A stretch of DNA of 64,000 nucleotides, taken from positions 1,087,843 through 1,151,842 of the forward strand of contig RPFO01000380.1 of the NCBI GenBank assembly GCA_009746045.1, in the 5' to 3' direction. The notes beneath the pieces were generated by a model. That model made no database searches. It had not been told where the DNA came from and saw only the letters and a program-made list of their open reading frames with translations. Positions 1-13,617 of this stretch are shown here, in pieces; the stretch's first letter is position 1, and the number at the start of each line of letters is the position of its first letter. Both the position numbers and the translations under genes were made by a program. The DNA comes from Mesostigma viride (taxonomy: Eukaryota > Streptophyta > Mesostigmatophyceae > Mesostigmatales > Mesostigmataceae).

Positions 1-150
1 CGCCGTTGGCGCAAGAAAAATGTCGACGAATTTCCAGGTTCCAACGGCCGTTGGCGCAAGAAAAATCAACAAAATTTCCAGGTTCCAACGGCCGTTGGCG
101 CAAGAAAAATCACAACAACTAATTTCCAGGTTCCCAACGGCCGTTGGCGA
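1..150. repeat. Palindrome array, 3-4 copies (44-49 bp units)
   Basis: Copies of the 14-bp palindrome CCAACGGCCGTTGG lie at 41-54, 85-98 and 134-147, with a truncated copy at the window edge. Each is preceded by AATTTCCAGGTT and followed by a GGCGCAAGAAAAAT-like segment. This is the same context as the 46-bp array at 1376-1980, so the broken gene at 164-1330 sits between two pieces of one array family. Confidence 0.9.
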
Positions 151-163
151 ACAAAAATCACAT

Positions 164-1330
164 CTAGTGCCTACAACGTTCCCACACCCGATCCGTTATA
201 TTTACCTTTTGCGTCCGCATGTCCTTCATGGGCGGGATCAGTGCTTCCCCCTCCACCTCCCAGCCCTTGAGCACGTCCAGATTGGTGTACATGAACTTGT
301 CCGCGTCCCTCACCAACCCCCTCCACAAATCAAACGCCTCCTCGGTTGTCTCCACGTACTTGCCCTTTTGTTTACCGGCAATCTCGCCAGCTATCGCAGT
401 CCTCACTTGCTCGTCTGAGCCCTCAAAAATCACGGACTTCAACATCTGCGTGTAGTGGTTGCCGTCCAGCACGGCAAACTGCGCAAACACGAAAGGCTTG
501 TCGTACGCGAGCATGTAGCCCAACGCGGTGTTCGTGAGCTCAAGTACTGCCTCACGGTCAGATGCATCTGACCACTCGGACGTATTCAAGTCCATGGTGA
601 TCAAATCCTCGAGCACGCGGCCGCCATATCCTTCTTGGAGTACGTCCGGAGAATGGCCCTCCCTTCCTCGGCCGTTGGCGAACGAAAGTATCCGAACCTC
701 TGCACGGCACGGTCACTGTCCTCCCCCGTCAGTTTTTTAATTTTGTCAGAAAACCCTGGATTCTCTTCCAGCCAGGCATTGTAAGAATCGGGCTCCTGGT
801 CTGCCAGCACCTGCCACGCAAACCGGAAGATCAGCACGGCACATTTTGCCTTCGTCAGACTTGTGCCGGCCCCCACGAACCACGGCGCGAGCCCCTTACA
901 ATTCCGCACCGTCACCGTCCGATGCCTCATTAGTTCCGGGAGTTGGCACAAGTTGCTACTAAGGACCCGTACTTGAGTCGCAATCGCGGACCCCCCCACG
1001 ATGTCGACATCGTCTGGAACTAGGCGTAAACTTCTGCCGCAGATGAAACGCCGCCTGTATGGTGTCAGTTAGATTCTTGTCGTGCACTTGAGAGGACGGC
1101 GCTGGCTCCCAGGAGTCCAAAATGCTGGGCTTCGCATTTCCAGCACGTGTCGTCAGCAGCCCCTTCCTCTCAAAGGTCTTCACAATCCCCGACCATAAGT
1201 CGGTGCCCGGAGCTCGTTGGCGCCAGTCCTCAAAAAATGTTGTGAGATGCCTTTCCGCCACCCCATGTTCAATCTTGTAAGCCCACCTCCTCCGCTCTTC
1301 CTCCGTTCTTGCCTTGACGGACGCCCCTGA
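164..1330 (-). pseudogene. Hypothetical gene, broken into three frames
   Basis: Three overlapping minus-strand frames read as one protein. Part one (about 1327-1040) includes a stretch beginning HLTTFFEDWRQRAPGTDLWS. Part two (about 1040-605) includes RAFLIFR-like hydrophobic and EENPGFSDKIKKLTGEDSD segments. Part three (about 612-164) includes LTNTALGYMLAYDKPFVFAQ and ends at the stop near 164. The frame must change near 1045 and near 610. The first part stays open upstream of its earliest GTG to about 1327, directly after a CAG, so an upstream exon is possible; no ATG was found at the N-terminus. I recognise no domain. The palindrome array flanks both sides, and half a palindrome (CGGCCGTTGG) occurs inside the coding region near 669. 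It may be a decayed gene or a gene with base-call errors. Confidence 0.5.
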
Positions 1331-1375
1331 TCACATGCAAAAACATACAGATAGCCGGAAGGTCAGTACTATGTT

Positions 1376-1980
1376 CCAACGGCCGTCGCCGGAAAAATAA
1401 ACACCCTAATTTCCAGGTTCCAACGGCCGTTGGCGCGAGAAAAATGACACCCTAATTTCCAGGTTCCAACGGCCGTTGGCGCATGAAAATCACACCCTAA
1501 TTTACAGGTTCCAACGGCCGTTGGCGCATGAAAATCACACCCTAATTTCCAGGTTCCAACGGCCGTTGGCGAAGAAAAATCACACCCTAATTTCCAGGTT
1601 CCAACGGCCGTTGGCGCGAGAAAAATGACACCCTAATTTCCAGGTTCCAACGGCCGTTGGCGCGAGAAAAATCACACCCTAATTTCCAGGTTCCAACGGC
1701 CGTTGGCGCAAGAAAAATGACACCCTAATTTCCAGGTTCCAACGGCCGTTGGCGACAGAAAAATCACACCCTAATTTCCAGGTTCCAACGGCCGTTGGCG
1801 CATGAAAATCACACCCTAATTTACAGGTTCCAACGGCCGTTGGCGCATGAAAATCACACCCTAATTTACAGGTTCCAACGGCCGTTGGCGCATGAAAATC
1901 ACACCCTAATTTCAAGGTTCCGACGGCCGTTGGGCAAAAAAAAAATAACACCCTAATTTCCAAATTGCAACGGCCGTTGG
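1376..1980. repeat. 46-bp tandem array carrying the 14-bp palindrome (about 14 copies)
   Basis: Perfect palindromes start at 1420, 1466, 1511, 1556, 1601, 1647, 1693, 1739, 1785, 1830 and 1875. Variants lie near 1375 (GTCGCC end), 1920 (CCGACGG...) and 1967 (GCAACGG...). The unit has a fixed polarity: CACCCTAATTTCCAGGTT, the palindrome, then CGCRWGAAAAATCA. Units differ only by small substitutions. Nothing codes here. Confidence 0.95.
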
Positions 1981-1992
1981 CGCAAGAAAATC

Positions 1993-6462
<4,470 letters not shown>

Positions 6463-6476
6463 GGCGCAAGAAAATC

Positions 6477-6877
6477 CCATCTTTGTGCGTAACACCTACC
6501 CGGGCAGCTGGCAGTGTCTTGTGGGTTGCTTTTCCAGTTGCTGCCGTCGCGGCATCGGAACCCGATGACCCAGAAGCCGCCGATTTCCTCCGCTCCTTCG
6601 CCGACTTTGCTGCATGAACGCCGCGCGCCTCTTGCCCCGACGATGGTGCGGGGGGAGGGGGCATTTGCTGTGCTGCCGCTGCAGCTTCCGACGGCGCGGA
6701 AGGGCCGGCGGCCGCAGGGGGCAACACCGGTGGCGGCGGAGAGCCCGGCGGCGGGGGCGCCGGCGGAGGGGAAGGCGGGTGGTTGTGCGTACAAGCACGC
6801 TGTGACACGCAGACGACAAAGAAAAAATCCGCCGAATATGTTAGCAAGCGGTGCGGTGCAGCACACACATCTGACAA
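6477..6877 (-). other. GC-rich Pro/Ala-rich coding potential, unassigned
   Basis: On the minus strand an open frame from about 6877 encodes a low-complexity Pro-rich then Ala/Ser-rich stretch (SPPPAPPPPGSPPPP and AKSAKERRKSAASGSSGSDA) and then runs without a stop into the satellite. Other frames are also open because GC is high and stops are rare. It could be the first exon of a gene or chance. No domain is recognised. Confidence 0.15.
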
Positions 6878-6889
6878 AGCTCATAGGTC

Positions 6890-7440
6890 AACCCTTAAAA
6901 CCGTGTCCAACTGCCCGCTATAAAAACCGGGCAATTGTCACTTTCCATGATAATGTCCACAAACCAACCTAATAGTTAGTTATGGTCCATTATAGGACAC
7001 AAGCACACACATATATTCACCACCTTGGGGGTCATGTCATTGGTCATATTGCAATGTCCTATGGGTGCCAAATATAGCACCCCCTGACAGAAAGGAAGCT
7101 AGTAAAGGGCTCATGAACACCAAGGTTGCATGTGGAGGAGCAGGGACCCAGCTGCAAGCTCTAACAATAAATGCCCACTACAAATAGCGGACAGTTTGGT
7201 TTGTGACACCTGTTAGCATTACAAAGCTCAATTCTCATCCCGTAGCAACAAAAATGTAATGTCCGCTGTAAATATCACTCAAAACGGCTAAAGGGTTAAA
7301 ACGAAGTTGTAGTTGTTTTGCGGCATCAAGTTTCAAAGTACGTACTGGGATACCCTTCGCCAGCCTGCTTGGCATCCAGTAGGATAAGATCTTGGAACCA
7401 GTAAGGGGGCTTCGCTTGCTGCGGCAGATGGTGCAATCCA
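6890..7440. other. Intergenic DNA without a recognisable gene
   Basis: Moderately AT-rich unique sequence. A TATA-like CTATAAAAA at about 6920 lies between short inverted GCCCG/CGGGC segments. No frame has convincing coding character. Confidence 0.5.
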
Positions 7441-7720
7441 TTGTGATCTGCGCGCAAAACATACACAAACGAACAACCCTCATAGGTTGAGCAATCCACA
7501 AAATCATGCCATTACTGTAACAACATGGGCAAAGCATACACAAACGAACAACCATCATAGATTGAGCTAGCAATCCACAACATCATGCCATTACTGTAAC
7601 AACATGGGCAAAGCATACACAAACGAACAACCATCATAGATAGAGCTAGCAATCCACAACATCATGCCATTAATGTAATAACATGGGCAAAACATACACA
7701 AACAAATAGCCATGATAGGG
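7440..7720. repeat. About 80-bp tandem repeat, 3-4 copies
   Basis: Units contain GGGCAAARCATACACAAACG, then AACAACCATCATAGAT, GAGCTAGCAATCCACAACAT and CATGCCATTA. The copies are near-identical in the middle and diverge at the right end (about 7690-7740). Noncoding. Confidence 0.8.
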
Positions 7721-7779
7721 CATTAAGAGAATAGCCATGATTGGGGCAATAAGAGAATTTTTTTTGTTCAATTCAATGA

Positions 7780-8304
<525 letters not shown>

Positions 8305-8525
8305 ACACCAAGGTTGAGACTTACATGCATCGTTGCAAGGGTTGAAACAATAACGAAATTGTATGACCACAGACACATAAAATGGAAGGCTTGCTCAGTA
8401 TTATTATTTACCCATCAATCAATTTTAAAGGCAAGGAAATGTTGAAATACGGACGACCGTCCCAAGTTCGCCAGCATTAACAAAAGCATTTCTGTGACAA
8501 GAACAGTGGGCGACCATTCCCATTA
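8305..8525. other. Intergenic, nothing recognised
   Basis: Short unique sequence between the rpoB relic and the first gene of the minus-strand cluster. No repeat or coding signal was seen. Confidence 0.5.
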
Positions 8526-9314
8526 TTATCTTTTCCTCGTTTGTTTCTTCCCCTTCCCGGACTCGTATTCATAAGCGACGTCCGCCATCCCCAAACGATG
8601 CAAAATTTTGTTGGAGCTCTGCATCTTCTCCAACAGTTCTTGATCCGATTCCTCCTTTGCACGACGCGCTTCCTCTGCCTTCGCCTTTGCGGCCTCCACA
8701 TCTGCATCTATATCCGCCTTCACCACCATCCTGATCAAACGGTCCCGCTCCTCAGGCCTCGGGAGCGTCGGCAGTCTCACCGGCTCTGCGGCAAGAAGAG
8801 CCTCCAAAATATCCTTGTGCAGTCTTTGTGCTTCCACAAATCCATTATTCATCATCAAGGTGTACGCGCATTCACGCGCCACACCCTGCAAGGAATCCCC
8901 CATGGTAACGTTTTGCCCATGAGCAAACCCGTACGCGCTGTCCCCCTCTGCCGAAATCTCGAGTCCCTGCCTGTCGAGGCGCACCAGCTCAACTTTCCGT
9001 TCCCCAGTGTGCGTTGCCGTGAAGTGGAGGACCGAGCGTGTCATTCCGGTCTTCCCCATCAACATCTGCAAACTTGCTACGTATGCGATCCCACGAGCGC
9101 ACACGTCCTCCAACTTCTCGGCAAAAGGTAGATGTGTCTTGCAATACACATCCAATCCCTCCAGTGGTCTATCACATCTAAGAAATCCACACCCCCCGTA
9201 TGGATCCTTGGCATTTTGGTACTCGAGGTCGTGCGCTTGTAGGAACTTGTAATGTTCCGCGCACAGTCCCTCGACCCTTACGGGCTCCGTACAGATTTTG
9301 CATTTCGTTGCCAT
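8526..9314 (-). CDS. Uncharacterised protein with two N-terminal C/H finger motifs
   Basis: Intronless frame of about 262 residues from ATG at 9314. I chose this start because the finger begins at once (MATKCKIC) and because the CAGATG context is shared with three neighbours; an upstream in-frame extension looks non-coding. Two putative zinc motifs follow: CKIC...CAEH (residues about 5-20) and CGFLRC...CKTH (about 40-60). The middle has no known domain. The C-terminus (about 185-262) is a charged coiled-coil-like segment (EAAKAKAEEARRAKEESDQE) ending in a basic tail (GKGKKQTRKR), possibly a nuclear localisation signal. The Cys-x2-4-Cys-xn-Cys-x2-His pattern resembles small WRKY19-type fingers, but I cannot confirm homology. 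It is the last gene of a co-oriented cluster and, unlike the others, has no palindrome close upstream. Confidence 0.7.
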   Translation of the reverse strand: MATKCKICTEPVRVEGLCAEHYKFLQAHDLEYQNAKDPYGGCGFLRCDRPLEGLDVYCKTHLPFAEKLEDVCARGIAYVASLQMLMGKTGMTRSVLHFTATHTGERKVELVRLDRQGLEISAEGDSAYGFAHGQNVTMGDSLQGVARECAYTLMMNNGFVEAQRLHKDILEALLAAEPVRLPTLPRPEERDRLIRMVVKADIDADVEAAKAKAEEARRAKEESDQELLEKMQSSNKILHRLGMADVAYEYESGKGKKQTRKR

Positions 9315-9537
9315 CTGCGCAATTGCCATGAGTCCCATACAGCAGCCATTGTATAACAGGGGCAATAAGGACCGTCAGAACCCCCTCTGGCGTCTTTCTC
9401 ACACAATTCTCAATCTAGTCTTGTTGTGCAATAATTGTTGGTTCAAAGGTCCGTTCAAAGAAGTTTTATGAGACAAAATAAATTAGTTTCAATTACACGC
9501 ATCAGATTAATCAAATCATATTTTCTCCCTCTCTTTC

Positions 9538-10122
9538 TTACTGAGCAATTCTGTCCATCCTGCCCCTCTTTGCCGGCTTCTCATCAATCTCCTCATCAAA
9601 ATCACACACACGTCTAATCTGCTGTCTAATCTGCTCTACCAACCCCCCCTTGCGCATCAGGTCTTTCACCTCCCCCTTCAAGAGCGCTGTCACGAGTCGC
9701 GCGCACTCATACGCGGACTCCGTGGCCAGGTCCCTTCCCATATCATGCCACACTTTGGCCGTTGGACAGTCGGGATGGTCTCCCATGTAAGCCCACACAT
9801 GCCTTGGCGGCTTGTCCTTACCGCCTATCCCCTCTCCAGGTCGCATCTGTCCCACCTCCTCTATCACCCACTCTGCATCACGCAGCATGAATCGAGGCTT
9901 CTTGTCAACATAGTACAAGACCAAAACCATGTTGTTGGGCCAAGGCTTCCACTTTTTCGTCACGATGTGACGGTCAATCGTCATCAGCCCGCTCTCGATT
10001 TCGGCAAACAACGCCCCCCATACGTCAGAATGCTTGGGACAGAACCACTCGCTTTCCGTCGGCACTCCTTCCCATTGACAATCCGGATGTTCGCATCGAA
10101 TGGGGTCATCGAATGAGGTCAT
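9538..10122 (-). CDS. Uncharacterised protein with N-terminal C/H finger motif
   Basis: Intronless, about 194 residues from ATG 10122 (CACAGATGACC context). One finger-like motif, CEHPDC...WFCPKH, lies at residues about 10-30. The rest is acidic to neutral with aromatic-rich stretches (KKWKPWPNNMVLVLYYVDKK) and no domain that I recognise. The C-terminus is mixed-charge, ending in KPAKRGRMDRIAQ with a possible nuclear signal. An upstream in-frame extension to about 10179 lacks ATG and runs into the palindrome at 10176-10189, 53 bp upstream, so it is probably 5' untranslated. A second palindrome is at 10211-10224. Finger spacing relates it to the genes at 8526-9314 and 10733-11515. Confidence 0.65.
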   Translation of the reverse strand: MTSFDDPIRCEHPDCQWEGVPTESEWFCPKHSDVWGALFAEIESGLMTIDRHIVTKKWKPWPNNMVLVLYYVDKKPRFMLRDAEWVIEEVGQMRPGEGIGGKDKPPRHVWAYMGDHPDCPTAKVWHDMGRDLATESAYECARLVTALLKGEVKDLMRKGGLVEQIRQQIRRVCDFDEEIDEKPAKRGRMDRIAQ

Positions 10123-10175
10123 CTGTGCACATCGATATTTTTTACACCACCCGCAAACGCACGCATTCAGCAGGG

Positions 10176-10224
10176 TCAACGGCCGTTGGCCCTGTTAAAT
10201 TCCACACACCCCAACGGCCGTTGG
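10176..10224. repeat. Two upstream palindromes
   Basis: TCAACGGCCGTTGG at 10176-10189 (one base off) and CCAACGGCCGTTGG at 10211-10224. They lie in the gap between two co-oriented genes, the first 53 bp before the ATG at 10122. A regulatory role is inferred from position only. Confidence 0.8.
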
Positions 10225-10316
10225 CCTTAGACGCACAAAACTTGACACCATCAGGCGATTTTTTCCAAATGATTCTTCTTTATTAAATAAATTTACATTC
10301 ATCCTAAAATCACATT

Positions 10317-10661
10317 CTAGTCAACATCCTCCCCATCTTTAGTGGGTTGCATTCGACCCCAATTGTCGTTCATAAAACTGACCAAAACATGAGCCGGAGT
10401 CCCCACATCCTCCTCACGCCTCAATTTACGCAATACACCTTTAGCAATTCCACCATACCCATCAACCTCCGACATCATCATGCCCACGCCATCAAGACGT
10501 TCAGCGTGCAATTGCCCGTCCTCTTCGAGAACCAGATCGGGCAGGTCTTCCAGTTCGGCCTCCACAATCTCTATCAGGTTTTCCTTTGTAGTCTCCCCCC
10601 CTTCCTTTCCTTCTTTTCCGCACTCCATCCTACACCCTGCCCCTGCACAACCGACGTCCAT
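10317..10661 (-). CDS. Small acidic Cys-start protein, uncharacterised
   Basis: 114 residues from ATG 10661. The N-terminus MDVGCAGAGCRMECGKEGKE resembles the start of the neighbour's MAVKCTVAWC, suggesting a shortened relative of the finger family, but the Cys-x2-His half is missing. The rest is acidic (IVEAELEDLPDLVLEEDGQL) with a short RKLRREED patch. A perfect palindrome sits 44 bp upstream (10706-10719). The gene is short and has no recognised domain, so confidence is moderate. Confidence 0.45.
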   Translation of the reverse strand: MDVGCAGAGCRMECGKEGKEGGETTKENLIEIVEAELEDLPDLVLEEDGQLHAERLDGVGMMMSEVDGYGGIAKGVLRKLRREEDVGTPAHVLVSFMNDNWGRMQPTKDGEDVD

Positions 10662-10705
10662 GGCAAGTTAAGAAACGGACTCAGCTCACAGGACATTTTG
10701 CAAGT

Positions 10706-10719
10706 CCAACGGCCGTTGG
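10706..10719. promoter_or_regulatory. Palindrome CCAACGGCCGTTGG upstream of a small gene
   Basis: Perfect copy 44 bp upstream of the ATG at 10661 and just beyond the stop of the next gene. It holds two inverted AACGG cores. Function is inferred from its repeated placement upstream of genes. Confidence 0.4.
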
Positions 10720-10732
10720 CGACCAAAAACAC

Positions 10733-11515
10733 CTAGTCGCATGCATTCCTTGCTCTCTCCACCAAAGCAGAGGCCAGGACGACCCTTTCCACGACCTTTT
10801 CAATTTCCTCCCCCTCAGCATCAGCAACAACGGTCATGGCAAATCGGGCTTGGCGCTTAACCCCCGATGCCAGAACGGCAGCCATCTCCACACGAGTTTT
10901 TGACACTTCAACAGGTACAGGCAATTCGCCGACCGCAAAAGTAAGCCTTGCGAGGTGCGGGACCCACCAATCACCTTCCAAAAATCCGCAACCCCATCCA
11001 ATCATGAAATACAACAACAGGTCTGCGCCCATGGCGCCTGCGATATCCAAGTCGTCATGCGAAACAATCGCATGCACGTCATCCTCCGAGCACAGCATCC
11101 ATGTAAAAACGGCGTCCCCGAAACCTTGGCAGTAGGCATACGAGTCAAAGTCAGGGTGATTCAACATCCATTCCCGCGACCGGACCGCCATTCTTTCCAG
11201 ACTTCCAGCACCGTCCACCTCAAAACTCAGGACAAGAGGTCCTTCACCAGCACTGGACTCGCCATTCACAAACAACAAGCCTCCTTTGATCACCTCTTGC
11301 ATCTCCCCTGACAACTTGGCGTGTCCATCACAAAAAGGCATGCAATCCGTCCCGAATGGAAGCTGGCAATCCCGGGCGATACATCCCCCCTTTTTTGCAA
11401 ACAAATCCTTCACCCTCCCTGCCATTCCCGTTCGCACGCTGACATGACGCACGCACAAGTCATCCCCTCCTGCTCTCGCTTCCTGGCACCACGCAACCGT
11501 GCATTTGACCGCCAT
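10733..11515 (-). CDS. Uncharacterised protein with two N-terminal C/H finger motifs
   Basis: Intronless, 260 residues from ATG 11515 (GTCGCAGATGGCG). Two finger motifs: CTVAWC...DLCVRH (residues about 5-25) and CIARDC...CMPFCDGH (about 45-65). The spacing C-x4-C-x9-10-C-x2-H matches the related genes at 8526 and 9538. The central part has alternating hydrophobic and Trp-rich segments (ADLLLYFMIGWGCGFLEGDW) that might be a buried core; it is not a clear membrane protein. Nothing else is recognised. An upstream palindrome lies at 11555-11568, 39 bp before the start. The 5' flank is nearly duplicated upstream of the gene at 11771-12388, so both genes probably share a promoter type. Confidence 0.65.
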   Translation of the reverse strand: MAVKCTVAWCQEARAGGDDLCVRHVSVRTGMAGRVKDLFAKKGGCIARDCQLPFGTDCMPFCDGHAKLSGEMQEVIKGGLLFVNGESSAGEGPLVLSFEVDGAGSLERMAVRSREWMLNHPDFDSYAYCQGFGDAVFTWMLCSEDDVHAIVSHDDLDIAGAMGADLLLYFMIGWGCGFLEGDWWVPHLARLTFAVGELPVPVEVSKTRVEMAAVLASGVKRQARFAMTVVADAEGEEIEKVVERVVLASALVERARNACD

Positions 11516-11770
11516 CTGCGACCACCAACACCGTTTGATACACATTTCTCACCGTCAACGGCCGTTGGCTTGAAACAACAAGAATGATTTATTACTCGCA
11601 CGAAAATCACACCATTTTCCAGTCTCCAACGGCCGTTGGCGCACGAAAAATGCACGAAAAAAATTTTTATTATGCATTTATTGATTACATCCATAGTGCC
11701 ACGTGGCGAATCACACCCAACTTTCCAGCTGCCAACGGCCGTTGGCGCAAAGAAAATCACACCCAACACT
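11516..11770. promoter_or_regulatory. Intergenic cassette A with three palindromes
   Basis: Palindromes at 11555-11568 (TCAACGG form), 11626-11639 and 11732-11745. The order of blocks (ACACCGTTTGATA, CATTTCTCACCGTCAACGG, CAGTCTCCAACGG, TTATTATGCATTTATT, GTGCCACGTGGC) recurs almost exactly in cassette B at 12389-12690. It lies between two divergent gene bodies on the same strand, which marks it as a duplicated 5' regulatory/3' flank unit. The G-box-like CCACGTGG at about 11699 is also kept in both. Confidence 0.55.
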
Positions 11771-12388
11771 TCAGTCGCATAATCGATTCGCGTCAGTCAC
11801 GCACTCGAACTTGTACTCCTGCCCCAACGCGTACATCACCTCACGAACCGCTTTCTCAAACTCGTCAACACCGTCGGGTCCCCACTCATGCACGTATTCC
11901 CTCAACCAGAACATGCAATCTCCAGCAGACACGAACAGCCGGTCGATGATCAGGTCAGTGTGATGCTTGAAGTACTTGCCGTCCTTCAAGATGACCCATT
12001 CGAACCGTCCCACCTCCCCTAAACCCTTAAACCCTTCTCCCCTATCATATGGCCGCGCCATCGGTATCCAACTTTCATTACCATCAGCATCGATCGACTG
12101 AAAACAAATTGGGCTGGGTATTGATGGATCATAGGGCCTTATAGCACCACACCTCACAAGCACCTCCTCAAATGGCTCTACGGTCGGCTTTGGGAGTCCC
12201 CGACCCTCGATATTGAAAACAAGAGCCGCGGCCTTCGCGACATCCGGTCTCAAAAGAGACCTTTCACCCTCCTTGGGCATAAAATCCAGCTTAATGTCCG
12301 GCAGAAGCCTGAGCGCGCTCTTAACCACTCCCAGAAGCCTGTCTTCCAAGTTGATCCACTCGCCCCCCTCCGTCCTGTAGAACGTCAT
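11771..12388 (-). CDS. Uncharacterised protein, 205 residues
   Basis: Intronless from ATG 12388 (GTTGCAGATGACG context). No finger motif. It begins MTFYRTEGGEWINLEDRLLG, with a helical-looking N-terminal half and a C-terminal half including LIIDRLFVSAGDCMFWLREY and REVMYALGQEYKFECVTDAN. No known domain. A palindrome sits 40 bp upstream (12429-12442). A degenerate copy of its last 25-30 codons lies at 12694-12775, next to the following gene, so the gene or its 3' end was duplicated together with the flanking cassette. Confidence 0.65.
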   Translation of the reverse strand: MTFYRTEGGEWINLEDRLLGVVKSALRLLPDIKLDFMPKEGERSLLRPDVAKAAALVFNIEGRGLPKPTVEPFEEVLVRCGAIRPYDPSIPSPICFQSIDADGNESWIPMARPYDRGEGFKGLGEVGRFEWVILKDGKYFKHHTDLIIDRLFVSAGDCMFWLREYVHEWGPDGVDEFEKAVREVMYALGQEYKFECVTDANRLCD

Positions 12389-12690
12389 CTGCAACCCACC
12401 GACACCGTTTGATATACATTTCTCACCGTCAACGGCCGTTGGCTTGAAAAAACAACAAGAATTTTAAGATTTATTACGCGCACAAAGCACACACTAGTTT
12501 TCAGTCTCCAACGGCCGTTGGCGCACGAAAAATGTTTTATTATGCATTTATTAATTACATCCATGGTGCCACGTGGCAAACCACACCCTACTTCCGGGTG
12601 CGAAGAAAATCAAACGCTAATTTGCAAGTTCCAACGGCCGTTGGCGCAAGAAAATCACACCCAAAATGCCTTCAGTCGCAGAATCCATTC
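12389..12690. promoter_or_regulatory. Intergenic cassette B with three palindromes
   Basis: Palindromes at 12429-12442, 12508-12521 and 12631-12644. It shares block order and most bases with cassette A (11516-11770), including CACCGTTTGATA, TTTTATTATGCATTTATT and the G-box-like GCCACGTGGC. The right end includes TTCAGTCGCA, matching the 3' end of the 11771 gene. Confidence 0.55.
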
Positions 12691-12693
12691 CCC

Positions 12694-12775
12694 TCACGCA
12701 GTCGAACAGGGGTACTGTTCCCCCAGCGCGGACATCGCCTCACAAATCGCCCTTGGGTACGATTCAGTCCCATCA
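12694..12775 (-). pseudogene. 3'-end remnant of an 11771-type gene
   Basis: Minus-strand translation gives AICEAMSALGEQY before a stop at 12694-12696, matching AVREVMYALGQEY near the C-terminus of the 11771-12388 protein. Only the last codons remain, abutting the MYND gene's stop. A frame change in the A6/T6 run at 12775-12780 could instead fuse it to the MYND gene as an extended C-terminus. The homology to the 11771 gene favours a duplicated fragment. Confidence 0.5.
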
Positions 12776-13563
12776 AAAAACCTTGAACATTTCACCTTTG
12801 AACTTGAAATGCACTTCACCCCCCATCCGAATTACAAGTCCGGCCAAATTGACACCAGACCAGCTGTCTGTAACGTCGCCGTGCATAGTGCTGAGAGACT
12901 TTCTCGCCTCACGATACTTGGTACACCACTTCTTGTGTTCCTCCCAGTCCGCACGCTGGCATTCGGCAGCACAATACCGGACGTCTCGACAACCCCCGCA
13001 CTTGCGGTGGACACCCTCCATCACAGAGCACGCCTGATTCGAGCAACACTTTGGAAGCGAGCCGAGCATCGGCCCTCCCACCCCCGGGAGAACGATCATC
13101 CGTGAAAACGTCAATTTCACGTACTCGGAATTCCCGAATGTAAAATGGAAACCTTCAAACCCCCCCCCTCTACTCTCGCCGATACGGTCAATCTCGGCTG
13201 CGCCTCACTCGCGTCTGGAAATTTCCCCCACTGGTCTTTCTCCCACTGGTCCCACCCAACCTTTCCGACATACGACACCAGAAGTCGAAACTCGACGTCT
13301 CGATTGAGTGGAACCCGATCCGCCGGCGTGGGCTTGTAGAATCCGCCAGCCAAGGCGAAGTACATGTCCAGCAACTGGAGATTAATCTGTCGTCCTACTG
13401 AGGCGAACGAGTCATACACGACCAAAACCGCAAACTGGCGACCCAGGCGCTTCTCGTGCTGCCGTACCCATCCGTGGATCTCGCGAGCCCGGTTAAGTAC
13501 GTTTGCTGCCACGCAGGCAATCGCAGCGCGGGTCGAAGATTCCAGCTCGCCCGTCTCCGCCAT
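12773..13563 (-). CDS. MYND zinc-finger protein, frame broken at a C9 run
   Basis: Two frames read as one gene. The 5' part (ATG 13563 to about 13160) has an N-terminal domain of unknown type with FAVLVVYDSFASVGRQINLQ and VEFRLLVSYVGK. The 3' part (about 13158-12773) holds a MYND finger: CCSNQAC...RKCGGCRDVRYCAAECQRADW...HKKWC, a C-x4-C...C-x2-C...C-x3-C...H-x3-C ligand set typical of MYND protein-interaction fingers. The domain order matches the intact paralogue at 17586-18362. The break falls in nine C's at 13160-13168, and a one-base difference would make the frame continuous, so this may be an assembly error rather than a dead gene. A palindrome variant lies 54 bp upstream (13618-13631). 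Partners are unknown; MYND domains usually bind proline-rich peptides. Confidence 0.75.
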
Positions 13564-13617
13564 CCCTCCCCTGCGCCAATTGGCACGTGCGTAATACGTA
13601 AGTAATGTTTTTCAAGT

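Noticed and set aside
7235-7573. 112-residue minus-strand frame
   Set aside because: Consists largely of the 80-bp tandem repeat; no coding character.
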